Below, one piece after another: positions 1-11,963 of a stretch of 64,000 nucleotides of DNA (its first letter is position 1; the number at the start of each line of letters is the position of its first letter). The notes under the pieces were generated by a model. The model was not told the DNA's origin and searched no databases. It was given only the letters and a program-made list of their open reading frames with translations. Source of the stretch: Torymus aiolomorphi (taxonomy: Eukaryota > Arthropoda > Insecta > Hymenoptera > Torymidae); contig CM070877.1 of assembly GCA_036365515.1 (NCBI GenBank), positions 67,028,522 through 67,092,521 on the forward strand. Reading direction: 5' to 3'. The translations under genes and the position numbers were made by a program.

Positions 1-1291
1 ATTTAAAGAATTCATTTAATCGCCAACACTTATATCTATGTGAATATTACTATTTCAAATACGTTTTGTCGATAGCTATGTTTTTTTCAACTTGAAGACC
101 TAAAATTTATCTTCCTTGGAACATTGTATATTGGAATCAAAATTTCATTTAAATAACGATGTTTGATGTAAAAATTTCTACAAATTAAACAAAAGAAAGT
201 TATGAAATCAATTCCTATAAAGTCAAGTATTTATTATCATAAATCTATTTTCGGAGTAAATACATTTTTTTATTACAAACATTTATTCGCCAACGCTTAT
301 ATATATTTTTATATGTTACTTCAACAAAGAATATAGAAGTTCAAAATTTCGAACTCAAAGACAAAAAAATTCATTTTCCTTCAAGATATTGCATGTTGGA
401 ATTGAATTCATTTAAACGACATTTTTAAATAATACAAAAGAAAGTTGTGATATCAATTCCCAGATAATCAAGTATTTTTATTATCATTTAAACCACGACA
501 TTTTTTATAAATTATGCAAAAGAATGTTGTGATATCTATTCCCAGATAGTTAAGTATTTTTATTATAATTATAATTGAGTTGATTATATATTATAACGAT
601 ACTTTCTTTTTCGAACAATATCTTTTACATTATATATGATTGAGATGTTAATGGTTCAACGGTCAATTTTTACGTTTATATCCATGTGGCCTAGTGGAAT
701 TGCTTACTCTATTTATTATATAATATTTATAATAATAAGCCAGCTATCCCAAAAGTTCTTAAGAAATAAGAAATTTTTTCAAAAAGTTTTCCACAGAAAT
801 TTGAATATCTTTTTATAAAACTTTGAGATACTGTAAAATATTTATTAAACTTATATGTAGATTTGTTTGACACATTTTAAAGGTTTTTCATTGTAAAAAA
901 TTAATGATAAACATACTTGCCGGACCCGTCCTTTGAACTTCTGAAATTTTGAACTTCTATATTCTTTGTTGAAGTAACATATAAAAATATATATAAGCGT
1001 TGGCGAATAAATGTTTGTAATAAAAAAATGTATTTACTCCGAAAATAGATTTATGATAATAAATACTTGACTTTATAGGAATTGATTTCATAACTTTCTT
1101 TTGTTTAATTTGTAGAAATTTTTACATCAAACATCGTTATTTAAATGAAATTTTGATTCCAATATACAATGTTCCAAGGAAGATAATTTTAGGTCTTCAA
1201 GTTGAAAAAAACATAGCTATCGACAAAACGTATTTGAAATAGTAATATTCACATAGATATAAGTGTTGGCGATTAAATGAATTCTTTAAAT
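1..1291. repeat. Long inverted repeat (foldback element)
   Basis: Bases 1-350 reappear reverse-complemented at 943-1291 with only one or a few differences, for example a single-base deletion near 1186. The spacer of about 590 bp is AT-rich and holds no convincing gene. The left arm starts at the first base of the window, so the repeat may continue outside it. The structure fits a non-autonomous foldback or MITE-like DNA element; no target duplication can be judged because the left edge is missing. Confidence 0.85.
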
Positions 1292-1325
1292 ATAAAAAAT
1301 TTTTTATTTATTCCAAGAATTAATG

Positions 1326-2064
1326 GTAAGTACTTGACTTTATGCGTATTGATTTCATTACTTTCTTTTGTTAGATTTGTATTTAATGAGTTTATTACAA
1401 ACGTATTCACAGAAAAAGTTTTTTAAATATTTTTTACCATTTTAAGTTCGTCTTTCTAAAAATTTTTCGTAGAGAAAATTACATAGAAGCGGCTGGTAAT
1501 ACACTGTTACTTGCCTTGGTTTATACTTTTGTAAAAAGTAATATAAAAATGTTTTATTATAAAAGCTTTATAAAAAATATATTGAATGTATTTAAATGAG
1601 GTATTTGGCGTGAGAGAGAGAGAGAGAGAGAGGGGGGGGAGAAAGAGAGAGAGGGCGGGGGATATCACAACTTTCTTTTGTTTTTTATTACATAAGCTTT
1701 ATGAAAAATGTATATTGAATGGATTTAAATGAGGTTTTTGGTGTGAGATAGAAAAGAGAGAGGGTGGGAGGAGAGAGTAGTAAATACTTGACTTTATGCT
1801 ATTGATTTCATTACTTTCTATTGTTTGATTTGTATTTAACGAGTTTATTACAAACGTATTCACAGAAAAAGTTTTTTAAATATCTTTTAACATTTCAAGT
1901 TCGACTTTCTAAAAATTTTGCGTAGAGAAAATTACATAGAAGCGGCTGGTAATACACTGTTACTTGCCTAGGTTTATACTTTTTTAAAAGTAATAAAAAA
2001 TTTTTTGTTATAAAAGCTTTATAAAAAATATATATTGAATGTATTTAAATGAGGTACTTGGCGT

Positions 2065-2145
<81 letters not shown>

Positions 2146-2740
2146 CGGGAGGATATCACAACTTTCTTTTGTTTTTTCATTACATAAGCTTTATGAAAAA
2201 TGTATATTGAATGCATTTAAATGAGGTTTTTGGTGTGAGATAGAGAAGAGAGAGGGGTGGCAGGAGAGAGTAGTAAATACTTGACTTTATGCTATTGATT
2301 TCATTACTTTCTATTGTTTGATTTGTATTTAACGAGTTTATTACAAACGTATTCACAGAAAAAGTTTTTTAAATATCTTTTAACATTTCAAGTTCGTCTT
2401 TCTAAAAATTTTTCGTAGAGAAAATTACATAGAAGCGGCTGGTAATACACTGTTACTTGCCTAGGTTTATACTTTTGTAAAAAGTAATATAAAATTTTTT
2501 TATTATAAAAGCTTTATAAAAAATATATATTGAATGTATTTAAATGAGGTATTTGGCGAGAGATAGAGAGAGATAGAGAGAGGGAGAAAGAGCGAGAGGG
2601 CGAGGGGATATCACAACTTTTTTTTGTTTTTTATTACATAAGCTTTATGAAAAATGTATATTCAATGCATTTAAATGAGGTTTTTGGTGTGAGATAGAGA
2701 AGAGAGAGGGGTGGCAGGAGAGAGTAGTAAATACTTGACT
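1326..2740. repeat. Tandem repeat, ~454-493 bp unit, about 3 copies
   Basis: The same block starts at 1326, 1780, 2273 and 2727 with GTAARTACTTGACTTTATG, giving periods of 454, 493 and 454 bp; the fourth copy stops after about 30 bp. Each unit contains a shared AT-rich part and two GA-rich runs. Length differences come mainly from the GA runs. Part of the unit (tacttgactttat...ttactttctttt) also resembles the arms of the inverted repeat at 1-1291, so the two structures may derive from one element. Confidence 0.85.
2068..2143. repeat. (GA)n microsatellite
   Basis: An almost pure GA run of about 75 bp lies inside the second tandem unit. The reverse strand reads as poly-Ser/Leu, which is an artefact of the repeat and not a protein. 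Confidence 0.95.
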
Positions 2741-3514
2741 TTATGCTATTGATTTTTATTTATTCGTAGAATTTCTTTTCATAAAGTATAAGTTATTTAT
2801 TTATATTTTTACTTTAAATTCGTTTAGATATAAATGTAAATATAGAAATGAAATATTTTCGAGATAAAGATATTATAATGCTTTCTTTTTGGAGGAAAAA
2901 TTTTTCACAAATTCTGTAGATCTTTCACCAGAAAGTTTGTAAAAAAACATTTGTTTTCATAAAGATTTTTATAAAGTTTGCAAAAGTTATGGTGATTGTT
3001 AGTAAGGTAGTTTATACTTTAGCTTATTTTAGAATACTGCATTGAAGTACTGATTTTTCTATATATAAAATAGTGGGTAATGCTATTCTTAACCCAATTC
3101 CTAAACCTAAACCTTCATTTTTCTCCTTTTTAGTGTGTCAGGGACTGTATCCACATAACACTTCGACTGCGCCTACATAGACGCTTGTAACGCTTTGTAC
3201 ACGCGCATGTGTGCTGACGAATCACAGCTCAACTCGAGAGGTATTGACATATGCCTATGTCACCGATCATTTTGGAATTAAAGTATTTATGTTCTTCTCC
3301 AAAAATTATTTGACCCGTATATTTTTTTTTTTGTTGCATCAAAATTTCATGCGTTCAGCAATGGCAAAAAATTCCGAGAAAAACCTTACTTAGAAAAAAA
3401 TTTTTTCAATGTAATTTTCAAACCGCTACTGCTTCACCAGTTTTTTAAGCTTTTTAGCGTGTAACACATAATTTCACTAAGGTTTGAGCCCTCTTTGACT
3501 TTCTTTATGTTATT
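2741..3514. other. AT-rich stretch without recognised feature
   Basis: I see no gene, RNA or clear repeat here. The 60-codon open frame at 3211-3393 has no recognisable motif and is not called. Confidence 0.6.
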
Positions 3515-3881
3515 TAAAAAAAAATAAAAAATGCACGAGTTATGTACTTTTTACTGAAAAATGCACTTTTTAGAAGAGTGCATTTTTCTCAAAAACGCCA
3601 TTTTTTTTTGCTCAATTTTTTTTTGTCCTGATAGAGGACCTAAATACCTATCTAGACGTATTTGTGAAATTCCCGACCCATGCCCAGGAATAGCGATCAT
3701 TAATGAAATAATACACGAACAAATTTTTCACGCTTAACCCTTACATATATTCAATGGTATAACAGTCAATATAAAGGTTTTAATCTTTGTGCGTAAGCAA
3801 TATACAAGTACACATAGTATCTGTTGTATTTTTTATATTTGTCTTTTAGATTTTTTATTTTTATATCTACCTTTCTTTTTC
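3515..3881. repeat. Left terminal inverted repeat of the transposon
   Basis: Reverse-complement match to 6080-6438. Landmarks shared by both copies are ATGCACGAGTTATGTAC near the outer end, CCTATCTAGACGTATTTGTG in the middle and ATACAACAGATAC (reverse strand) near the inner end. By eye the copies are above 90 percent identical. Confidence 0.9.
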
Positions 3882-5955
3882 TGCTTCATTGTTCTTACTT
3901 CAGTAAGGGGACAATCAGCGGTCTTTGCTGTTAAACAATGTACTTTATCATTGCACGTTTCTTTAATCCATAAATGAGTATTGTGAATTCCAGGATACTT
4001 AGGAGTAGCAAGCCAATCAACATTTTTTACTCTTCTAAACTCTTCTACGTCAACGTCTTGTAAATGTATTATTTTAATTGCATCTGTATATTTTTGAACG
4101 TGCTCTACAAAATCATTAGCAGTTTGAATGGATTTTTCATGGGGACCTCGAAGATTATGCGAAGTAGCATAATGCTTTATAAGTCCACCCACACCATCTA
4201 CAGCTCCTTTGCCGTGCCCAGTAGCAGAGAACAATCATTTTATATCAAATGGTGCTTGTTTTAATTCATATAATTGAAAGCGATTTTTAAAGTGGCTAGC
4301 GGCGCCATCTGATACAATGGTAATTTTTTTTATTGAATCACGACAATTGTCTTTCAAGTAGATTATAATGTTTTCTATTGCTAGCAAAGCATACGCTGAA
4401 TCATGTTTTCGGTCATCACTTATGAGTGCGAAACTTTGTGTCGAATCCCGTGATAAGATACTGCTGTGAAAATAGAAATTTGATCATTAACCCAATGATT
4501 TCCTTGAACAGCTTTATTATGACTTACAGCCCAGTTTTCAGCGAAGTCTATTTGAAGAACTAAATGGTGTGGGTCTTTTTTAGCATTTTCTCTTTCTGCT
4601 TTTATAGCTTTGCGTTGTATATTTTTTACATACATGTGAGTACTAATCTTCATGGTCCAAACCGAAAGTTCCTCTTTAAAAGCAGAAATTGGCACTGTTT
4701 TTTTAATCAAGTTACCATTTTCTCACAAAGCATACGTAATTTCTTCTGTGCTTTCTACATCTTGCAGTTTTAGAACATGAAACGTAATTCCGTTACTGCC
4801 TGGACAAATTTTACATTCCTGCAAATAACATAAATCAGATGGCTCAGAACACTTTGTTGCGTTTATTATTTCTGACCGAAGTTCATCCAACTCTGTAATG
4901 TTACTCCCTCTGAAATTAATCAAGCTCGTAAGAAATAAATCATAATTTGCGCAATAGATACAGAGACAAACTTCTTTGATGAGGCTAAGTAAAACATATT
5001 TTGGTCGCAAACTATAAAACTTCGATTTACCAATTTTTAATTCCGGATAATCATTTTTGAATGCTTTATACGTTGCTTTCAGACTTTGTGTAAGAAAACG
5101 TTTAACTTTCTTCTCTTTTTTATCATTTATTTTAACGGTAATAACGTCACTCTTATTAGGACTCTGTCTTGAACAATTAAAATCGTCATTTATATAATAT
5201 TCCATAACAATTTGTTCGGTCCTTTCGTCAATTGGATGGCCTGTGTACGCTTCTGGTTCTGAATAAACTCCCTTTTCTTGTGCAAGACTTTTCGGTCTTT
5301 CTATCATGTAGAATGTTATGTCTGGAAATAAAGATAAAATTTAATTTTTCGTTAAGGATGAGGGTAGCAAAGTCAGAATTTTTACTTTTTCTGATACCGT
5401 AGAACACTTTTGCAAGGCTAAACCAACATTTTGTACCCATTCTATACAACGGCATGCAGTTGATTTGTTTGCTTTTATAGAAACGTCATAAACATTATTC
5501 AACTTCACATCCAGGGCATTAGACAATGTTAAAAGTATATTTTTCGTTTTCTTTTTTACGTAATTTTCAATTGATTTTTCACGTTTAAGATTTTTCCTCT
5601 TAAGAGGCGATACAGATCCTGAGAAAAATGTACTTATTTTATTATTAAATTCTTCCACGCGTTCTGGAGTACTTGGCAAAAAATCTTTATCTCTATCGAT
5701 TCCGTTGTCGATAAAATTATCATCCGTTGAAAATTCATTGTCAGTGCTAGTCACCAATTCTAAAGCATGCTCGTAACAACGTCTACACAGATATGTAGAG
5801 GGGGTCAAAGGTAAATCAGGATAGAGAAGCTTCAATGGATGAGCAAGAATCTCAAGTTGTTTAAAACGCACGGAATTAGGTTCGTAAAAAATTTGTTTGT
5901 GCTTATTTAAAAAATCTGCACATTTGATTCTCTTCGTTGAATAATTTTGAGACAT
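3833..5955 (-). pseudogene. Decayed DDE/D-type transposase (Sola-like, tentative)
   Basis: Start chosen at the first ATG (5955) inside the right TIR. The N-terminal part (5955-5341) has a cysteine pair and histidine (CRRCYEHALEL) and a basic segment, consistent with DNA binding. The part 5307-4723 contains a further Cys-rich stretch (CLCIYC). The catalytic part runs through 4710-3833, with D in QIDFAENW, D in VSDGAASHF and the motif GHGKGAVDGVGG. The frame is broken: a TAA at 5341 (a splice-acceptor-like TTTATTTCCAG at 5322-5332 suggests that this first break may be a short intron), TGA at 4723, a frameshift near 4438-4450, and TGA at 4235-4237 directly before LFSATGHGKG, where a Trp is likely. 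The last ~50 bp of coding sequence lie within the left TIR. No function is expected from this copy. Confidence 0.75.
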
Positions 5956-6079
5956 CGTAGTTAAGTTAATCAGGTGAAATATATAATAATTTTCAAAAAT
6001 ATGATAGTTTTAAAAAATACTGGAGGTGTACTTATAGCAGAAACCGAACTTTTCTTGGTACATAAAAGATCTAAAAAAC

Positions 6080-6438
6080 AAAGGTAGTTATAAAAATAAA
6101 AAATCTAAAAGACAAAAATAAAAAATACAACAGATACTACGTCTACTTGTATATTGCTTACGCACAAAGATAAAAACCTTTATATTGACTGTTATACCAT
6201 TGACTATATGTAAGGGTTAAGCGTGAAAAATTTGTTTGTGTATTATCTCATTAATGATCGCTATTCCTGGGCACGGGTCGGAAATTTCACAAATACGTCT
6301 AGATAGGTATTTAGGTCCTCTATCAGGACAAAAAAAAATTGAGCAAAAAAAAATGGCGTTTTTGAGAAAAATGCACTTTTCTAAAAAGTGCATTTTTCAG
6401 TAAAAAGTACATAACTCGTGCATTTTTTATTTTTTTTA
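6080..6438. repeat. Right terminal inverted repeat of the transposon
   Basis: Mate of 3515-3881. The upstream start of the transposase gene lies about 125 bp inside this repeat, so the TIR may carry its promoter; that is inference. Confidence 0.9.
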
Positions 6439-6671
6439 TTATATTTTTTTATTATAATTACAAAAGGTCATCTTAAAAGGGTGGGTTAAGGGGTAGGGGG
6501 CTAACACCAGCGCGAGAAGGTTTCTTTAATCATGGGAGAAAAGATCCTATGAGTTCAATAGCTCAAGGCTTGAGAGCATTTTTGACCATCTTACCCTTCT
6601 AGGCCCTTTGTATACATTTTGTTTATACTTTCTTTGACATTGTCTATATATTGATAAAGTATTAATTTTAT
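6439..6671. other. Unassigned spacer
   Basis: This is a short stretch between the transposon and the next dispersed repeat. Nothing recognised. Confidence 0.5.
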
Positions 6672-6842
6672 AATTGCTTCCTCCTAGAGGAAGCTTTGTG
6701 ATAGTAATTTTTTGAGTTATTGTAAAAACATGTTATAATTGTTTTTGGAGGTGTTAGGAATCAAAATACATGATTTTTGAAAAATGTCTGTCTGCCTGTG
6801 TGTGTGTGCGTGCGTGTGTGTGTGGGGGTGGGGGGCGGTGTA

Positions 6843-6876
<34 letters not shown>

Positions 6877-7335
6877 CCTGGATCTCAGTTTCTACTCGAT
6901 CGATCGGACAGATTTTGACCGGACAGATCTCACTTTTTTGCTCTTTTTGTGTGATGGCGGGTCAAAAATTCGTTTTTTGATTCGCCGATGCGTTTTTGTT
7001 TTATTTTGAATTTTCGATTTTCTCAAAATTGATTTTTGCTTTTTTTTTAATGATAAGATCGCGATATTTGAATCGAATAGATAGCATTTGAAAGAGCATT
7101 AATATACCTATATTTCAAAAGAAAAATTTCTCTAGCTATCACGGTTCATTTGTTATTAACGAAAACGTGTTTTTTTTTAAACTTATAACTCCTAAACTAA
7201 ACGGTCCATTTTCTTGAGAAAATTCATCGTAATGCAAAATATAAATAGCTGTAATCTGTAAAAATTCGAATTCATTTTGTCGACTAGTTTTTGAGAAAAA
7301 AATTGAAAATTCTTTCACGGTTTTTTTCAAAATCG
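6672..7335 (+). repeat. Dispersed repeat, copy A, with GT microsatellite
   Basis: The block begins with TTGCTTCCTCCTAGAGGAAG, a small palindrome, then carries a (GT)n run (6797-6872) and the stretch TCTAGCTATCACGGTTC. The same order is found at about 14625-15215 (plus) and 17570-18212 (minus), so this is a dispersed family with an internal microsatellite. Open frames through the GT run encode Val/Cys strings and are not genes. Confidence 0.8.
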
Positions 7336-7379
7336 TAATTTCTCAATGACCGCTTCATGTATCAGCTTGAAATTTATAA

Positions 7380-7905
7380 ACTATTTTGTATGCGATATAG
7401 GCAATGTACAAAATTGCTTTATTTTAAAGATACAGAGAGTCGGTTGTACATAGATTTTAGTTGGGTGGGAGGAGAGGATGGCTCGGCAGCCCTGCGGGAT
7501 GCGCTCACAGCGTGGCTCACCATGTCGATACGTTGTAGGGCGAAGATCTCAGGCAGCCTTCTCGGGTCGTGGACGGCGCGGTGAGCGGTGACTGAGGTCG
7601 TCGAAGAGAGCTCGGTGGCGGTATTAGGTGGCAATCGGTGTCAAGGAATCAGCGGTGATGGTGGAGCGAGGCTCGTTGACCAAGTGGAGGGGCTTGGAGC
7701 GGAGGCGACTGTCGGCGTGCAAGGCCGAGAGTGAACTGAACGAGAGCAGCGCCGTTTCGCCACGCCGGCGCGGAAGCCAGTCGCTCTTCCCCCTCTCCGC
7801 GAGTCCAGAGCACCTACCACTAGACGGCGTGCCGGTGAAAGCACAGCGAGCGGAGACGTTGCAAAATTATTTATGCCGCCCGCCTCGCTCCAGGAGTGAA
7901 ACTGG
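7380..7905 (-). repeat. Probable 3' LTR of the BEL/Pao element
   Basis: On the minus strand a purine-rich run (GGAGCGAGGCGGGCGGC) directly follows the pol stop and could be the polypurine tract. About 450 bp of GC-rich sequence and an AATAAA signal near 7420-7430 follow. This layout fits an LTR, but no second copy is present in the window, so edges are uncertain. Confidence 0.5.
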
Positions 7906-7909
7906 TGTT

Positions 7910-9375
7910 TCAGCTGGAAGGGCCGACAGGGGACGTCGCGGCGATGGGCGGTGGCAGTAGAACCAACTTGGTGATCGGCCGAGTGTAGACGCCCTCGGCG
8001 GTCTGAACTTCGGCAACCCTGATGAGTCCGTCGGCGCCTGGGCGAACTTGCAGGACCCGTCCAAGGGTTCACTTCCCGCTGGACCGGATCAGCGAGGGGT
8101 CGATGATCACTACGAGGTTGCCGATGGCGAGGTTCTCGCGGGGACGTTGTCACTTGGCCCGATGCTGCAGGGTGTTGAGGTACTCGCGGCTCCAACGAGT
8201 CCAAAAGTGATCGCGCATGGCCTTGACTAAGGCCCAGTGGGTCAGGCGATCTAGGGCGTCATCTCGCCCACTCGGCTGTGATCAAGGGGAAAGGGAACAG
8301 CCGATGAGGAAATGAGCCGGGGTCAGCGAGTCAAGATCGTCCAGGCTGCCGGTAAGCGGACTGAGGGGGCGGCTATTAATGTGCTCAATAGCACAGCCTC
8401 TATCTCAACCAAGAGGGTGGCGAACTCCTCAAAAGTCAGTCGTCGGGGGCCGAGAACTCTGCGCAGGTGGGCCTTCATCGACTTCATTCCGGCTTCCCAG
8501 AGTCCTCCGAAGTGAGGGGAGGAGGGAGGGCTGAAGTGTCATTGCGTTCCCTCTGATGTCAAGGAGCCGGCAACCGCGACCCAGCTGAGCTCGGCCTCAT
8601 GGAGCAATCGACGCAGCTCTAGATCTGCTCCCTTGAAATTGGTGGCGTTGTCGCTCCGGATCTCATCAGGTCGGCCGCGTCGGCCGCTCAGTCGAGCGAG
8701 GGCGCCCAAGAAGCTGGGAGTGGTGAGGTCCCCGGCGAGCTCGAGGTGTACGGCCTTCGTGCTGAAACATACGAACACCGCCACATACCCCTTGGTGGGA
8801 CGGGCCCCACGTCCTTTGGATCTCAGAACCTGGAAGGGACCAGCATAGTCGACTCCGCACCGGCTGAAGGGGCGGGAGGCGACGACCCTCGGCTCCGGAA
8901 GGGGGGCCATGACCTGGCTTATGCGATGAGCGGCGGCCCTGGAGCAGATGACGCATTGCCGGAGTTCAGCCTTGATGCGAACGCGGCCTCCGACGAGCCA
9001 GGCGCGCTTCAAAACGTAGGTTGAGGTGAGGCGGAATCCGCTATGCAGCGCTCGCAGATGCGTCCAGATGATGACTAACCTGGCGAGATGACAGCGGGCA
9101 TCGAGGATCGGGGGATGTCTCTCATGGAAGGGTAGCGAGGAATGTTCGAGGCGCCCGCTCACTTTCAACACACGGTCTTCGTCCAGGAAGGTGCTGAGTT
9201 TCCTGAGTGGGCTGGAGGTGCCGACAGACTGATGGTGTTGGATGGCATCGATCTCCAACGCGTAGCTCTGTCGCTGGGTCAGTCGAGCGCAGATGAGAAA
9301 AGCTCCGCCAGAGTGACATGTGTCATGGGGTCTGGAGTGTTGACGTCTCGACGCCACAAAAAGAGTCGCCGACAT
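7910..9375 (-). pseudogene. BEL/Pao integrase and C-terminal pol domain, broken
   Basis: The frame 9375-8539 holds an integrase: zinc-binding region with HSGFR and CVICSRAAA, then FSRCGVDYAGPF with the first Asp, TKAVHLELAGDLTT, and RSDNATNFKGADLE with the second Asp. After a frameshift at about 8540 the plus-strand complement still shows [17 protein letters not shown] with the catalytic Glu. Further shifts occur at about 8380-8230. The terminal domain (8205-7910) ends with GVYTRPITKLVLLPPP. It contains two TGA codons at 8150-8152 and 8069-8071, both where this family usually has Trp (before QRPREN and before TLGRV). The natural end is the TGA at 7910-7912. Confidence 0.85.
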
Positions 9376-11805
9376 CGGACAAAGGTTCTCAGGAGTCGGT
9401 CCAGCGAGGAAAAATGCTCGATGAAGTCGGGAGGGGCGACCTGCGTGAGGGCGCAGACGATCGACGAGGGTATGCCTGTGGGCAAAGGGGGCCAGGTGGA
9501 AGCGTCACTCACCAGCCAAGTTGGGCCGTTCCACCAGAGGGTTCACTCGCTGAGAACGAGGGTGTCGCTGCCCCTGGTAGCAACATCGACCGGGTTCTCC
9601 ATGGTGTGGACGTATCGCCAGGTGCAGTCTGATGCAATCTCCTGGATGTGACTGACGTAGTTGTCAACGACGTCGTTGTCGACGGGTCCGGAGGAGCGAA
9701 CCCAATGAAGTGCGACCTGCGAGTCGCTCCAGATGAAGCATTCGTTCAGCTGGATGCCGAATCCATCCGCGACTGATTGGTGGAGTCGTGAAGCTAGGAG
9801 TATGACTCGGAGCTCGAGCCTGGGGATCGTCATCCGAACTCGGGGCTGGTCAGGATTGGCTTGGCTTTTGATCGAGGACAGCTTCGTCTCGGCGGCGACC
9901 AGGTAAGCTTCGGTGCTGGAAGTGGTGCACATGCGCAAACAGACTGCGGCCGCAATGACGCGGCGGCTGGCATCAGCGAAAGCATGAAGTTGCACGCGCG
10001 AGGACGGCAACCAGTGGAGCCAGCATGGGAGTCTCAAGGCTGGGAGTCGCCGAAAGTCGTCGCGGAAGGTCTTCCACCTGCGGCACAAGGGTTCTGGGAA
10101 CGGCTCATCCCATTCGAGCATTTGCCGTCAGAGGTCCTGCAGAAGCATCTTAGCAAGGACGACTATGGGCGCCAGCCAGCCGGCGGGGGCGAAAAGTCGT
10201 GCAATCTCTGAGAAGACGAGGCGCTTGGTGAGTATGGATCCGCGGTCCAAGGCTGGGGGGGCGAACCTCAGACAGTCCGAGCACGGATCCCAGGAGATAC
10301 CCAACTCATTGACCGGCCCCTGGGAGGCGAATTGCATCCAGCTTGGGTGGAGACAGTCCTCTGCGGGCAGGTCGCGGATGAGACGTGGGTCGTTGGAAAC
10401 CCACTTCTTGAGCTCAAAGCCCCCGGCGCGGAGAAGGCGGATAAGCTGGTCTCGCCTCAAACGGGCGTGCTCGATGTCAAAGACGCCGCAAAGGAAATCG
10501 TCGACGTACAATTCCTCCTCCACGGCTCGGACAGCCTCGGGTAGTGAGGTGCCTTCATCGGCGCACAACTGCCTTAGGGTGCGAAGAGCCAAGTACGGCG
10601 CGCACGACTCGCCGTACGTAACAATGGTGAGGACATAGTGAGTCGCCGGCTCCTCCTTCGTGGGGCTCGAGAGGATACGTTGCTGGTGGGCATCCCTTGG
10701 GTCTACATGGATCTGGCGGAACATCATGCGAACGTCTGCACAGAAAGCGATTGGCCTGCGCCGCCATCGGGCTATGATCGTGGGCAGGTTGTTTTGGAGT
10801 TTGGATTCCGAGAAGAGAGCATCGTTCAAGCTGGTGCCTGACGACATAGGGCATACGACTCGAAGCTTACGTCCCTCATCCGCGCGCTGCCAGACACCGT
10901 GGTGTGCGAGGTAGTTTACCCGAGAGTGTGGCATCTGCAACTCCTGGCTGGTTACTCTACGCATGTGGCCAAGTCGGGCGTACTCCTCCATGAATCTGAT
11001 ATACTCCATCTTCAGGTCTGGGTCCTGACGCACGTGGCGGTGAAAGGTGGATAGGGCGCGGCGGGCGCTGGACAAGCTGTCACCCAAAAGTACGAGGCAC
11101 TGCTCATTGACGGGCAGCGGGACGCAGTAGCGGCCAGTCGGGCCGCGAGTATGTCGAGCTGCGAAGAGTGTTTCGCACTCAAGGTCGGCTGACGATCGTG
11201 AGATGATCGGAGGCACCTCCTCAAGGGCCCAGAATCTGCGCACGAGGCCGATCAGCACCTCGTGCCAGGGTTCGACATCTGAAGGTGCGGTAACGGCGCA
11301 GGCCGTGACGATATCCCCGAGGCGAAAGATCTGCACTTCGCCGGCGACGGTCCACCCAAAGATGGTTTGCTGAGCCAGAAGCCCTCCTTGACGACGAATC
11401 CCAGGGAGTGTGATGCTTCTGTAGACGTTGGCGCCCAGAACCAAGTCGACCCCGCGGAGTACGTCGAAGAGGGGGTCAGCCAGCTGGAGTCCCAAAAAGG
11501 GCCGCCGAACTCGTTCGTCAAGGCGAGCACCTGGCGTTCTAATACCGATGCGATGGAGCACCAACACGGATGGAAGCTACAGCACCAGGAGGCAGGATAC
11601 GGAGCTGAGTCCAAAAGACGGTCGAGTCCAGCGGTGCCCCCGCGACGCCGGTGATGTTCACATGCCTTCTCTCCGGAACTCCTCCAAAGTGCTTGGCCAG
11701 TTGGAGGTTGAGCAGCGTCGGCTCGGAGCAAGGCTCGATCAGGGCTCGGACCTGGCCGTGGTGCCTGCGGACGTCTTCGAGTGTAACCATCGCCGTCGGG
11801 AGCAC
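9279..11805 (-). pseudogene. BEL/Pao pol: protease, reverse transcriptase, RNase H, broken
   Basis: The protease part is at 11805-11570 (TAMVTLEDVRRHHGQVRALI, then EPCSEPTLLN); the position where BEL/Pao elements have the catalytic Asp reads Glu. After a frameshift near 11560 the frame 11567-10128 carries a peptidase A17-like linker and the RT, with FCADVRMMFRQI and the catalytic box YVDDFLCG. A TGA at 10128-10130 stands where the family has Trp (LLQDL-stop-RQMLEWDEP). The same frame continues at 10121-9543 as the RNase H domain (FADASRRVIAAAV, IPRLELRVILLASRLHQSV, WSDSQVALHWV), with another stop TGA at 9543 followed by LWWNGPTW at 9535-9512. The reading then shifts near 9300 into the integrase frame. 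Confidence 0.85.
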
Positions 11806-11963
11806 CCCGCTCAGTCACATGGAGGGGGGCGGAGGGGCCGGGGCTCCATCGGTCTCCATGGGGATAGCCCCGGCGTTGTTGTTCGACGGGTCTTGGCGGG
11901 GATGCCATGATCTGCGGGCGGTCCGGATCTCTTGTGAATAGCGTCATGGAGCAGCGAATGGTG

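Larger units (their letters stand above)
3515..6438 (-). mobile_element. DNA transposon with ~360-bp TIRs and decayed transposase
   Basis: Terminal inverted repeats at 3515-3881 and 6080-6438 bracket one minus-strand gene. The element is about 2.9 kb. Each TIR itself contains a small hairpin made of AAAAATGCACTTTT-type sequence. The coding region ends inside the left TIR. The transposase pattern (D in QIDFAEN, SDGAASHFKN, GHGKGAVDGVGG) resembles DDE/D transposases of the Sola type as I remember them, but the superfamily is not certain from the sequence alone. No target duplication could be fixed because both ends run into A/T tracts. Confidence 0.8.

Noticed and set aside
2019..2216. Open frame through the GA microsatellite
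   Set aside because: It consists mainly of Ser/Leu dipeptides translated from the repeat.
4235..10130. Reassigned genetic code (TGA as Trp)
   Set aside because: TGG is used for Trp in the same genes and other stops and frameshifts are present, so ordinary decay is simpler.
7628..11941. Many long plus-strand open frames opposite the BEL/Pao element
   Set aside because: They are antisense shadows of a GC-rich coding region with clear motifs on the minus strand.
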